From contig OX442416.1 in assembly GCA_949361645.1 (NCBI GenBank), forward strand, positions 562,887 to 626,886: DNA of 64,000 nucleotides, given 5' to 3'. Below the pieces are notes generated by a model. That model ran no database searches, was not told the origin of the DNA, and saw nothing but the letters and a program-made list of their open reading frames with translations. Below are positions 33,301 through 44,165 of the stretch, in pieces. This DNA is from Spongilla lacustris (lineage: Eukaryota; Porifera; Demospongiae; Spongillida; Spongillidae). Each line of letters opens with the position of its first letter. Position 1 is the stretch's first letter. The translations under genes were made by a program, and so were the position numbers.

Positions 33301-34746
33301 GTGCCACGCCCACCATTATTTTAAATGATTACAGCAGTGCAATGCAGCTAATATGCAAGGGAAAGTGATTGACTTTTACTCAAGGAATTTTACCCAGGCT
33401 AACATATGCATTGATTATAATAAGTTCTTACGGTTGTTAAATGCTATATGTTCGGTTTTTATACTTCATGCACCCTTACATGTACTGATGTACACATATA
33501 TGAATGTATTCCAACAGCATGTAACGTTACTAGCTATATATATCTTGGGTACTGTTTTACGTGCAGCTTTTGGACGTACTAGCTCAGCTATACTAGTCTG
33601 TGCAATATATTTGTTATTTCATTGGCAATGGTGGGTGATGTCTATAAATATATTTCTGTGTACATTGCGCTTACTGTACATGTATAACATACAAGTTCGA
33701 TTAAAGTGATGCAGGGTATATATATGTATAGTTAGCATTTTGTGTACGTTTACATGTATGTGATGGATCTTTTCAAGATTTATACATCAGTCCTGCTGTA
33801 ACTTGACTGTATTTGTAACTGAATATTGCTAATAATATTATTATGTTGTATCTGTTCAAGATTTATACATCAGACTGTATTTGTATTGTGGCTAATAGTA
33901 TCCTTTTAGTAGATGAATAGGACTTTATAATTATTAATGTTCTAAAATACCGGATAATGTCTTGTAGCTAGTACTGCAAGTGTAACATAGACTAAATCTA
34001 CATAAATCGATTAATAATTGTTATACATGTATCATATGCATGGGATCATGCATATTACTTTGGCTCACATATACTTTCGACTTTGAAAATAAAAATAAAT
34101 GTATGATATCATAATTCTCTTTTAGAACACTGGCATAGAAAAATATAAATTGATTGTCGGGATCCTTTCAAATGCAACATGTGGTACACACCCGGTATAA
34201 TCAACTCAGTTTACAATGTAAAAGCCTTTTCAGCCTGGCTTATGGCATTGAATAGATTATCCCTCTCTTGCATTTCAACTGTCCCTGTCAAAATACATAC
34301 ATAAAAAAGTAATCATTACATTGTATACCAGTATATAGTGTTAAATGTATACTATGTTTTACTTTCGTGACGAAAACTAGTTCTGTGTATACACACATAC
34401 ATGGTCAGCTATAAAGATTGAGGGTCAGAGTAGAAAGAGGGGTGGGGGAGGGGGGGTGTAGGGGCACACACAGTTTTTGTTCATAATATTATAAAGTGGT
34501 AAGAAGATACACATTTGCTTCTATGCATTTTATTCTCCGAGCTTCCATTTTGCAACTGTGTCATAAAAAAGTCAAAGGTTTTGAGTTAAAGTCTCATTCT
34601 AGATCAGACAGAACAGAAACCATTCCTGATGAATGTGCTTATATGCATTCAGATATTTTCCATTTATGGCTTGTTTATATAACTAGACAGCTGCTTGCAT
34701 TGTCAGTAAGGTCTGACCTCAAGGTTACCAAAAGCATGAATATGAT

Positions 34747-34806
<60 letters not shown>

Positions 34807-35575
34807 TGACATAGGATTCAGTTTGAAACAGAAATACACCAATGGACAATAAATAGTGTACATATAATTCTAATTCATTGTCAAGTCTGCCACTAGAGGC
34901 CCTTCATCTCTTCAAGAGTCATTCTTCAAGCTGCTCAGTATCCCCACGGTCTGCATAAAACATTCTGATACGCCCTATGACTGAAATAACATAAAAACAC
35001 CTCCTCCAAATAAATTAGTGTCCATACATGTGTGAGTCAGTTTCTGGGTTCAATCCATATATCCCTACCTCCCCCCTCACACGTTCCACAAAGAGGATCA
35101 CAATAGATACCAAAAGTTCTGACCTGAAAAGGGGCTTTGCCCCAGATCAAGCCCTGACAAGGAATTGCAGCTAACAGCATTCTTCATACACCCTGTCTGG
35201 GTTAGTTGTGCCCACCCATACCTTTTCCACTCCACCATGCCCATGCCCCCTTGTCGTAGCCAGAACTCACATGTGCTACCTTTGAATATGCCCAGCCAGC
35301 CATGGAGAGGATATCCCATCCAAAATTTTTGGAGAGGTGGCATCTTCATGGCAACTACATGTGGAATGGAGTTTTAAACGTTAATGTACATGTATTTATC
35401 AGTAAGAACACACTCATATACAGAACCCCACCGCCTGATCTGAAGTACACGTGTGTATTATGCCATCTTCGATGTGCAGTCATCATCTAATGAGGCCACC
35501 CTATTGGGGGTGCATGGCCATCCATATGTGGTTCCTTTCTATAGGGTTGCAGCAGATCATAGGACACACCCACAC
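33301..35575. other. Intergenic stretch with (GT)n
   Basis: A (GT) tract of about 27 copies lies at 34749-34802. Two open frames (33353-33709, hydrophobic, and 34496-34852, ending in the GT repeat) have no domain or splice support and are not called. Nothing else recognised. Confidence 0.5.
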
Positions 35576-36170
35576 CGTACTCACCCCACCCACAGTAACC
35601 TCTTACCCCACACACAGTAACCTCTTTCCCCCCACACACAGTAACCTCTTTCCCCCCACACACAGTAACCTCATTCCCCCCCACACACAGTAACCTCTTT
35701 CCCCACACACAGTAAATTTTCCCCACACACAGTAAATTTTCCCCCCACACACAGTAACCTCTTTCCCCCCACACACAGTAACCTCTTTCCCCCCACACAC
35801 AGTAACCTCTTTCCCCCCCACACACAGTAACCTCTTTCCCCCCACACACAGTAACCTCTTTCCCCCCACACACAGTAACCTCTTTCCCCCCACACACAGT
35901 AACCTCTTTCCCCCCACACACAGTAACCTCTTTCCCCCCACACACAGTAACCTCTTTCCTCCCCACACACAGTAACCTTTTTCCCCCCACACACAGTAAA
36001 CTCTTTCCCCCCACACACAGTAAACTCTTTGCCCCCCCACACACAGTAACCTCTTTCCTCCCCACATACAGTAACCTCTTTCCCCCCACACACAGTAAAC
36101 TCTTTCCCCCCACACACAGTAGACACTTTCCCCCCCACACACATTATTCTCATCCCCCCACACAACACAG
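35576..36170. repeat. 24-bp minisatellite (CACACACAGTAACCTCTTTCCCCC)
   Basis: About 25 copies, mostly 23-24 bases. Because most are 24 bases, all three minus-strand frames stay open for 170-217 codons (for example GGKEVTVC repeated). Bases 36498-36595 are diverged copies beyond an inserted block. Confidence 0.95.
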
Positions 36171-36179
36171 CAGGCATGT

Positions 36180-36497
36180 ATTCATAGATGTTTCAGCGTT
36201 GCCTGGAAACTTCCCCCCCTTCCAAAATTAATTTTAATATCTAAGTGCATGTATTTGGTGAGACACAACCCTCACCCCCTTGCCGGTCAAGCCCTGGCTT
36301 TGGGGGCAGGGGCGGCCGCTGCCGCCCCTCCCATGGCATATGAAATGCCGCCACCCTTGCAACCCCCCCCCCCCCCCCCCCTAGTTTTCGTATAGACTGA
36401 AACCCCCCCCCCCCCCCCCCTGCCTCCCAGCTCATATATCGATTAATGTACAAAGTTGGAACCCCTCCCCCTCTGAAATCCTGGATACGCCCCTGCA
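36180..36497. mobile_element. Element inserted in the 24-bp minisatellite
   Basis: Separates the main minisatellite from its diverged right part. The right end reads as reverse complement CAGGGGCGTATCCAGGATTT, a very common type of hAT-family terminus. The left boundary is unclear (CAGGGGCGGCCGC at 36307 is a candidate). Two C runs (36363-36382, 36402-36420) lie inside. No target duplication could be fixed. Confidence 0.5.
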
Positions 36498-36595
36498 CAG
36501 TAATCTCATCCCCACACACCCTCAGAGAAAACTCTTTCCCACACAGTAACCTCTCTTCCCCACACACACCTAACCTCACCCCAAACACCCACACA

Positions 36596-37483
36596 GCAGC
36601 AGCTACCCCATATGTACATGTACATGTATGTATACATGCATCGCGTGATGCACTAGCAGTTACACATGTACATATAATAACACATAAGTACATAGAATGA
36701 ATGTAACTTAACTTTTCAGTTTGTGCAACCTCTACCCAAACCAATCGATCCACAGGACCACACAGTATTAGTAGCGTAACCTCTAGTAGCTCTACCATTT
36801 ATTATCATACCTCTAGTTGTATCGGCTAATCCTTGTGGCGTGTCCTCCTGCTGTTTAAATCATGTTGGGCGTGGGCCGCGTGGCCCAACCTTCGTGTTTG
36901 GTCGCGAAGGTCACAGACTCAGCAACTACTGATCAGTAGTTCAAATCCAGTTCGCATCCTTAGGCGGTACGATTACTCACGTGCACGTGATAGCGATGTC
37001 TATGAATTGTAAATTAAGTGTAACATGTAAGCTAGAGTGGAACTTCGTATAAGGAATTCTGGTGTGGTTTGAAAAATATCTTGGCCATTTTAAGTGGTGC
37101 AATGATGACAAACACATTTTTAAGTAGCGGGAGACCCAAACTAAATCACTAGGGTGTTTTTGGTCCGTATAAACCTTCAGTTGTTTTAATTCCACGTGAC
37201 CCAACTTTACTCGACCACGCTCACGCGTTCACTGCACATTCTAGGATATAGAAATGGGTCTCTCTGTGTGGTTCGATCAAACTTCAGTGATTCCTATACC
37301 TATACATACTTTAAATAGCAATGCACCACTTACCGTTTGTTCAAAATAATTCAAAAACGACAATAGCCTAGAGAGCTGCCATCTTTTTCACACAAATTGG
37401 GTTTATTGTACAGTTATTAAAAATTAACTCCTTTTATTGTTAACGGGCGTTGAATATACATTCCATCGTGCGCGCGCTGCGTT
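36596..37483. other. Intergenic/promoter-proximal stretch
   Basis: Contains TGTACATGTACATGTATGTAT near 36613, a CCACTTACCGTTTG donor-like site on the minus strand near 37326, and just before the ORF at 37484 a CpG-rich CGTGCGCGCGCTGCG. It may be a bidirectional promoter region. Nothing else seen. Confidence 0.4.
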
Positions 37484-37990
37484 TTGGCTCAACCCTACTC
37501 TATGGCAAGCCTTGGTGGAAAGAAACCTAAACCAGTGCACGAGAGAGAGTGGGAAAAGCTCTTATCAGGACAGATTCCTTGCACATCCATTAAAAGTGGG
37601 GATGAGATGATCCGTTTCCGTAGTGACAGGGGAAAGTGGTACTTCCATCTGACCTACAACCCAGTAGGACATTCGAAAAGCAAAAGAGTGACAGAAGAGG
37701 ACCCAGATGAGAGCTACGTTCTAGGTACTAGGCAAAGGTTATTGGCAAGCCCATTGTTCAAACAACAGGGATCTGCACAAGATCTACCATCAGCAGCCCC
37801 TCCCTCCCCCCCCCCCCCAACTATACAACCAGATCATACTCCAACAACATCAGTGACATCAATACTATGGCGGGCTGTAAAAGTGAAACTCACCTACCGA
37901 GCCTCTGATATAATGTTGTATTGTAATTTCAATTATAAACTTGAAAAAATGCAAAATAAAAAATCAAATAATTTTTTTTTTTCCAAATAA
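37484..37990 (+). CDS. Unrecognised ORF, possibly a first exon
   Basis: An open frame of 168 codons; the second ATG at 37502 (MASLGGKKPKPVHEREWEKL) is the likelier start. The first ~110 residues look protein-like (charged, with W-E-K-L, FRSDRGKWYFHLTYNPVGHS, TEEDPDESYVLGTRQRLLAS), followed by a proline stretch over a C run. The last ~35 residues look like random translation of AT-rich DNA; a donor may lie near 37875. The stop TAA overlaps AATAAA at 37986. No domain recognised. It follows a CpG-rich stretch that could be a promoter. Confidence 0.45.
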   Translation: MAQPYSMASLGGKKPKPVHEREWEKLLSGQIPCTSIKSGDEMIRFRSDRGKWYFHLTYNPVGHSKSKRVTEEDPDESYVLGTRQRLLASPLFKQQGSAQDLPSAAPPSPPPPTIQPDHTPTTSVTSILWRAVKVKLTYRASDIMLYCNFNYKLEKMQNKKSNNFFFSK

Positions 37991-38603
37991 AGTCTCTTAT
38001 TATCCCCTTTATGTCACTACAAAGCTATGCATGTAAATAATAATATATAAAAAGCATAGGTTGCATAGAAATACGGTGCCATTACTGGGTCATTTATACG
38101 TGGTTCCAATCTACATGCATTGTAGCAATTTGAGTAGTAACGTTGCGCGACTCCATTACATGTATTTATGACTGTCTTTTCGCATACAAATCGAATATAT
38201 ATAAGAAACAAGGTCAGTTGTAAATTTGTAATGATAGATTTGGTTGGCGCGAACACGAAACGCTTCACATGTAATATGTCATGTGTGATCTGACAGTGAA
38301 TTGCAGTAGTGAATTGAAGTAACCAGTCAACTGAATTTACTGCATGTTTTGTTATCTTTCCGTGATAAGGAAATACAAAGGAAATTCCCCAAGACAATCA
38401 ACACCGTATTTCCTTACGTTTCCAATCTAACTGAAACATATAAATTTGGTGTAGTGCGAGAAATACGTGGGACTTGGTACGAGTTTAGAAAATAGTTTCG
38501 TTCTCTACAACCACGCGGTTTTGTGACATCAAACAAACACGGAACTGCTTGTTGTTGCCTTCTTGTACGATGACGACGACAACAAGCTAAGCCATCCGCT
38601 CGT
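37991..38603. other. Unique DNA left of the long-TIR transposon
   Basis: No recognised gene or repeat. The TIR homology starts at 38604. Confidence 0.5.
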
Positions 38604-38680
38604 CTACAGTGGCCCGGTAGGTCGCGCTCTCGAGCGATGAGCTTCGAGCGTTGTGCTCAAGACACAAAAGCAGTTAAGCT

Positions 38681-38872
38681 CAGAGCCGTAAGCCCAAAGC
38701 CCAGAGCCGTAAGCCCAAAGCCCCGAGCCGTAAGCCCAAAGCCCAGAGCCGTAAGCCCAACGCCCAGAGCCGTAAGCCCAACGCCCAGAGCCGTAAGCCC
38801 AAAGCCCAGAGCCGTAAGCCCAACGCCCAGAGCCGTAAGCCCAAAGCCCAGAGCCGTAAGCCCAAAGCCCAG
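38681..38872. repeat. Left subterminal array: nine 21-bp repeats
   Basis: AGAGCCGTAAGCCCAAAGCCC and the variant with CAACGCCC, nine copies. Each is seven codons in the plus frame (RAVSPKP or RAVSPTP), giving an 81-codon ORF from 38637. The right arm has six copies in inverted orientation (44290-44421). By position these could be transposase-binding repeats; a coding role is less likely because the right copy has a stop (TGA). Confidence 0.9.
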
Positions 38873-39016
38873 GGAGAACTAATATGGGATGGAAAGGCTA
38901 TATTACGTATACGTCATTGCATGTTTACAGTGTCACGTGACGGAAAGTTAGCGACATCATATTAGATATTGCCTCAAATATCTATGGCGACACAGTGGCG
39001 TAGCGAGGGGGGGGGG

Positions 39017-39057
<41 letters not shown>

Positions 39058-39293
39058 ATTGCCCCCCGGGCGCCGACCTAAGGGGGGCGCCAAAAATGCC
39101 TAGATGTTTGTTATAAATAGCATTGCAATGCGTACCGGATAATAAGCCGAGGAAAGGCTTATGTTAATGCTCTTATGTTTATTGATTAGAAACAGCAAGT
39201 CCGTGCATACTGTTGATTGATTTTATTATTCGGTATAATTGGAGCTGAATTTTGGGAACAAGAAATTAAGCAGCAGGGCGCCCCCCCCCCCCC

Positions 39294-39348
<55 letters not shown>

Positions 39349-40022
39349 CAGTGGCGAGGTGGCTTGTCTGTCACTGGGGGGGCAAATACACAGACTGCCG
39401 CCCCCCCCCCCCCCCTCCCCCACGCACACAGACATAAACACACATGCTGCCTTTCTGTCAGAATTTCATATCTCGTTACAGGGGATTTTGGCGAGGAGGG
39501 GGTGGGTTCCACATGGATAATTAACACGTCGACATAAGGGAAGGGTGCGCGCGAAGCGCGCGAAATTTTTTGTGGTGCGCGTTCTAATTTTTCCACAGAT
39601 TGTATTGGGAAACTAAGGCAATCAACATGCACCAATAAATAGTGCCCTCTGTTCGAGCAGCACGATAACAACAAAAACTGGTAGCAATTAACGCGTAGCC
39701 TATCGAAGTTTTGGCCGGAACTATTTACAACTACATGTATAGAGCAATGTACTTGGACGTACGTAACCGTACTATTACGTAACAAATGCTATAAATATAT
39801 ATCACGTGGGGTAAAATCCCGCCTTCTTTCCTCCGATCGCTATTGATGAACTCGTCCCCAGCATTATGACTCTATACTACATAAATAATCCATCATAATT
39901 AAACACATTTCGTGTAATTTGCTTGGCGGCTTATGCGCCCCTATCGTCATTTTGGCGCCCCCTTTATAAGGCCAGCTGGGGGGGCAACTGCCCCCCCTGC
40001 CCCCCCGGCCACCTCGCCACTG
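39349..40022. mobile_element. hAT-like element nested within the first
   Basis: Ends CAGTGGCGAGGTGGC and GCCACCTCGCCACTG, flanked by exact 8-base CCCCCCCG on both sides (39341-39348 and 40023-40030), the hAT duplication length. 674 bases. Contains the dispersed segment shared with bases 228-275. The insertion target was itself a C run. No transposase. Confidence 0.85.
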
Positions 40023-40394
40023 CCCCCCCGGCCCGGTAAAACCTATCGATACTGATCGCTTTAACGGCGCAACGATCCTCCAATACATGTAGTGGTTGTT
40101 ATAAATGTCCCAACTCACATGATGTAGTTGAATATTAAACTATGGATCGTTGAGCGGATATACCGTATATCGGTTCAATAACGTGGCGTGCAAGACTACA
40201 GGAAAGTCTGGAAGCAAGTTATTTACTATTCTACCTGGTTTTAGCATGTTTCTACGCAATTATGCTATGTTTTGTGACTTAAAAAGTGCGAAAGTTGCAA
40301 AGCGGCTGGGGCTCCGCCCCAGACCCCGCTTGCTGGGGTAGGCGTGTCCCGCCACGCCATCACTTTCCCCCGGCACCTAAATCCTGGGGTCCGC

Positions 40395-40600
40395 CCCTGA
40401 CTTGGCCAAACGCAAGGGACCCCCCCCCTCTAGCTCGTATCCATGTATCCGTAAACGCAAGGGGAAGTAGTCGGATTTGGCCAAACTCCCCCCCCCCCCC
40501 CAGGATTCGGATTTGGCCAAACTCGAAGGGACCCCCCCCCCCCCCCCCAGTTTTCGGATTTGGCCAAACGCGAGGGGTGAATGATCTTGGGCCTGGGGGG
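40395..40600. repeat. Imperfect tandem repeat around CGGATTTGGCCAAAC
   Basis: Three or four copies of about 60-70 bases, each ending in a C run (for example 40488-40501 and 40541-40557). Part of the hAT-like element. Confidence 0.8.
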
Positions 40601-40820
40601 GGGGGGGGGGGCGCCATTAGTGCATTTTGCCCCCGGGCGCCCAACACCCTCGCTACGCCACTGACTGGCGATATGCTTCGCAACGATCCTAAAGTGGAAC
40701 GTAAGAAAGGCAGCTCATTGTTAGCGTACAGGCTCTCATCCGTATCAACTTGGCAGGGCTCATACTGCGCTATTGGAGACAAAACAAGACCATCGCAGTA
40801 ATACGTCCACCACGTTTCAG

Positions 40821-41682
40821 TAGTCTCGCGGGCCATGACGTAATAAATTAGAAATTACGTCTGGAGACTATAGGCAACATTCCGTGTGCTAGCGCCAGAA
40901 TCCTGGCGGTACAATCAGATTGCAGCGGTCACATGACCGTCGATGAATACAAGCTGTGGTATATACCACCTCGTGATGAGTATATTGACGTAGATATTGA
41001 AAGCGCTATCGTGAGTCTTCTAAGCAGCTGGGTTCGTGAATTGCGTCCAAATTAGAGAGCAGCTGTGCGAAGTTTTTAGAAGGGCCATAGATACTTACTA
41101 TACTATCTATGGAAGGGCAGAGACGTATTTGTGTGTCTTCCAACTGGAAGTGGGAAGCCACTGTGCTATTACCTGCTTCCCTTCGCGTTTGACACGGAGA
41201 CGCGCTTTCAAGATAGCGTTTCTTGCTTGCACTATTTGATGGCGAATCAGTTCTTTATGTTTTAGGAGTTGTGAACTGAGGTCTACTGCTACTTTAACTC
41301 TTCTTAAGCAAGGCCAGCATACACGGCACGCAGGGGGGAAAATAACCTTTGCAGCATCAGTGCCAAGAGTATTATGGACCATTTCAACCTAATAACGTAG
41401 CACCTCGTCATTGGCTTCATTATGAAGTGACAGCCTATCTTTTGTCGTCTTCAGTTTGACGGTACACTGAACACAGCACGCACTCACATTCTGTAGCTGT
41501 AGGAACCTTTGCCATGAATTTGGTATCTCTGGTTCAGCTGACACTCCCACTTGTGGGTACTGATTACATTTGTGGCGTGTGACTTGGCCGATAATAATTA
41601 CATTCCTGCTGCTCACGGAATGTTGCCTATGGTCTCCAGCATGCAAGACGTAATTTCTAATTTATTACGTCATGGCCAGCGA
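40821..41682. mobile_element. 862-bp element with inverted ends in the left TIR
   Basis: Starts TAGTCTCGCGGGCCATGACG and ends in the approximate complement CGTCATGGCCAGCGA; the inner arm TAATAAATTAGAAATTACGT is shared exactly. Flanked by TTTCAG on both sides (40815-40820 and 41683-41688). The right TIR of the host transposon has the uninterrupted sequence CGTTTCAGCTGGG, proving an insertion. Encodes the cysteine-rich ORF at 41107-41646. Confidence 0.75.
41107..41646 (-). pseudogene. Cysteine-rich (zinc-finger-like) ORF with one internal stop
   Basis: A minus-strand frame of about 179 codons broken only by a TAG at 41389-41391. Two C-x-x-C pairs (CCVQC and CRVCWPC) about 70 residues apart suggest one zinc-binding module, followed by a basic helix-like stretch (AVDLSSQLLKHKELIRHQI, ILKARLRVKREGK). 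No catalytic transposase motif. Because it sits inside a small inverted-repeat element, it may be a captured host-gene exon or a remnant of a transposon-encoded DNA-binding protein. Family not recognised. Confidence 0.55.
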
Positions 41683-41884
41683 TTTCAGCTGGGTGTGTTT
41701 CAAGATTTGTATTTTGCGAAATGCGCGTTTTATTTTTTTTATAATCTATAACTGATGTGCCTAACGAGTACCAGGATTTATGCGCCCAACTCACAAAACT
41801 GGTTGCATCCGAACGCCCCACCGCACTATAAGCCCTCCGAAAACTAGAAGCCCTCCAAAAACTAAGTGCATGACTAGTCATTTT

Positions 41885-43417
41885 TCATTCCAATTTGGAC
41901 AATTCGTATAAACAAAAACAATACACAACTTTGCAACTATCTGCTGTGATGTCATCTTGTGCTATATTCAAATACGACAGAACATGATCAGCTAAAAGTT
42001 TAAATTCATCAGGGTAGAATAAGGGTGGCTGGCTGACACAGTGTACCATGCAATATGCTAAATGGTTCACATCAACGTCTTGAATGTAATCACCACCTAT
42101 AAATAAAGTAACCAATAAATAACATGTATGCTAATTCAGTGCGTTGCAACATACCCATGTTTCCAACAAGGTGATACAAGTCAGTAGGAACATCACAAGG
42201 ACACGACGCTAGCCTGTTCCATCGTATTTTGTGGTTGTTCCATCTCAACTTAAATTCATCCAGCTCTCTGGCCAAAACACCTCCAAATACGTAAGCAGCT
42301 AGGTGCCTTAAAAATGGAGAACATACATAAGCACACATCTGCATACATACATGTAGACGTAAGGCATATACTTATGAAGTTCAATGGTAGTGTCATACAA
42401 TCCTTCTTCCACCAGTCCCTGAAAAGGATAATTTTCGAAAAGATATGCACATACTCATAAACTAAATACCTTAAATAGGTTAATCCACCAATCTGTTTTG
42501 AAACATCTCAGTCTGGACCACCAGCTTTCAATTCGCTGTCAAGAGTGTGTAGCATGAAATAAAGTAATTACGGTGTTTCAGATGGAGCTTCCCAAACACA
42601 AAGCTGTTTGGTCCAGAGTAGCGATCATGATGGTGGTGCAGAAGTAACATTTGACACGCAGCAATGGTAACTTTTTCCCTCCCACAATCTGCTCTTATGT
42701 GCACAGGACACCCTGCAAGGCCAAACAACAATAACACTGTAAACATGAAGCCAGAACAAAGGAACAGTCAAAACAAGCTGTGGCCAAGTGCACACATAAG
42801 TACCACCCTCTCAACTCACATTGTTTATCTAAACACACAACCCTTAAACCACAGGGCTACTAAGCTTGTATTTACAGCTGGGTTCTGGAACCATGCACAC
42901 ATGCACTAGCATGTACATGTGCATGTACATTCTAACCAATTGATCATACTTGTACACACACAGTGCACAGCAAATCCTTAAAGGCTAGCCTGAAGTGTAA
43001 GGAACCCTCTTAAAAAGCTAAACCTTGCCTTGCAAACTTGACAACTATATCCAAGTAGTGCTTTACAACCACAGTAGGGTCATTGTTTGTGGTAGAGAGC
43101 TTTAACCACAAGATATTTCTCGAAAATCTGATACAATACAATAGGTAGGTAATATGAGACATGCATGAACATGTTGGTTTTCTAACATACCCATCTATGC
43201 AGGCATGAATGGGAAAACCATAGGGTTTCAATTTGTCATATCCATCAATATGCCAAGGCCCCTAAAACCTTTATTCAGGCGTGCACAATGCATTACATCA
43301 CTGGTGTACCTTATTTGTGTATGTTCTTCTTCTGAGGCAATGCTTCTTCCTTAGCTTGGTACCTTCAGGATCCATGATAGCCAACAGCATCATAATAGTG
43401 GATCTGTTTGCATGCAT

Positions 43418-43477
<60 letters not shown>

Positions 43478-43489
43478 ACACCACACACA

Positions 43490-43540
<51 letters not shown>

Positions 43541-43827
43541 CACACACACACACACCTTACATCACTATGAACAGTACATATATGGGTTTTCACACCTTTT
43601 AGCAATATACCCGTATTTGGTTTGCAACAATCTCCACATGGCTCTGTAACCCAGAAGGCAATTTGACGTTTTCAGCTCAATCTGAGGGGGGACAAGGGTA
43701 AACTGTGGTTTGTACATGAATAAAAAAACGGAACACCTTGATAGCTTCAACTAGTTGTAGAGGTGTTTCCAGCTGTCCACGTCGTTTCAATCCAAGCTCA
43801 GCCACTTTCCGTTTAAGCCAAGTGAGC
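41885..43827 (-). CDS. DDE integrase-core protein, ten exons (5' end not found)
   Basis: Minus-strand exons: 43737-43827, 43596-43681, 43310-43403, 43191-43261, 43024-43127, 42572-42712, 42470-42535, 42372-42418, 42155-42306 and 41885-42096 (TAA not needed; the stop lies at 41885-41887). All have GT-AG borders, and phases match at every junction except 42572/42535. Parts in order: WLKRKVAELGLKRRG, LLGYRAMWRLLQTKYG, DPEGTKLRKKHCLRRRTY, WHIDGYDKLKPYGFPIHACI, SRNILWLKLSTTNNDP, GCPVHIRADCG, RIESWWSRLRCFKTDWW, LDEFKLRWNNHKIRWNRLAS, and a ~70-residue C-terminal region. The D of HIDGYDK, the D of RADCG and the E of RIESWW form the DDE triad of the rve-type integrase core; wording such as YDKLKPYGF is typical of a family of integrase-core proteins in corals, fish and sponges. 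It fills the interior of the long-TIR element, so it is the likely transposase. One exon is frame-broken near 42580-42593 (an extra G and a TGA where Arg is expected), so this copy is probably inactive. Confidence 0.85.
43421..43553. repeat. (CA)n microsatellite in an integrase intron
   Basis: CA tract with a few TA and CC interruptions, lying wholly within the intron between exons 43596-43681 and 43310-43403. Confidence 0.95.
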
Positions 43828-44048
43828 CTACAATGAAAAAAATAAAACGCGCATTTCGCAAAATACAAATCTTGAAACACACCCAGCTGAAACGTGGTGG
43901 ACGAAGCGTAAATATGCGAGTATTACTGCGATGGTCTTGTTTTGTCTCCAATAGCGCAGTATGAGGCCTGCCAAGTTGATACGGATGAGAGCCTGTACGC
44001 TAACAATGAGCTGCCTTTCTTACGTTCCACTTTAGGATCGTTGCGAAG

Positions 44049-44165
44049 TAGTCTCGTACCCAGACCCAAATGTACGTAACGATGATTATCGCTTACAGTA
44101 TAACATCATGTTATACTGTAAGCGATAATCATCGTTACGTACATTTGGGTCTGGGTACGAGACTA
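44049..44165. mobile_element. 117-bp perfect-palindrome MITE in the right TIR
   Basis: Starts TAGTCTCGTACCCAGACC and is its own reverse complement to the centre (ATAACATCATGTTAT). Flanked by exact GTTGCGAAG (44040-44048 and 44166-44174). The left TIR has the empty site (GCTTCGCAACGATCC), so this is a clean insertion with a 9-base duplication, the Mutator-like length. Confidence 0.92.

Larger units (their letters stand above)
38992..40664. mobile_element. hAT-like non-autonomous element inserted in the left TIR
   Basis: Ends CAGTGGCGTAGCGAGG (38993-39008) and its exact complement (40648-40663). Flanks ATGGCGAC and CTGGCGAT both fit the hAT target pattern nTnnnnAn and share six central bases. 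The right TIR of the host transposon shows the unoccupied site (ATGGCGACATGCTTCG in the same orientation). Contains a long G run just inside the left end, GGGGCAATTGCCCC, another nested element, and three copies of CGGATTTGGCCAAAC. No transposase. Confidence 0.82.

Noticed and set aside
33353..33709. 118-codon hydrophobic ORF
   Set aside because: AT-rich composition gives Leu/Ile/Tyr-rich reading; no family resemblance and no context.
34496..34852. 118-codon ORF ending in poly-CV
   Set aside because: The end is translation of a GT repeat and the rest has no domain.
36860..36960. tRNA-like stretch (CAGTAGTTCAAATCC)
   Set aside because: A B-box-like segment is present, but no A box or acceptor-stem pairing could be found.
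38604..38611. Target-site duplication of the integrase transposon
   Set aside because: Flanks CCGCTCGT and GGATGAGG do not match, so no duplication is claimed.
39186..39785. ORFs with poly-Gly or poly-Pro
   Set aside because: Translations of G/C homopolymers within nested hAT-like elements.
43281..43649. His/Thr-rich and Cys/Val-rich ORFs
   Set aside because: Translations of the CA microsatellite lying in an integrase intron.
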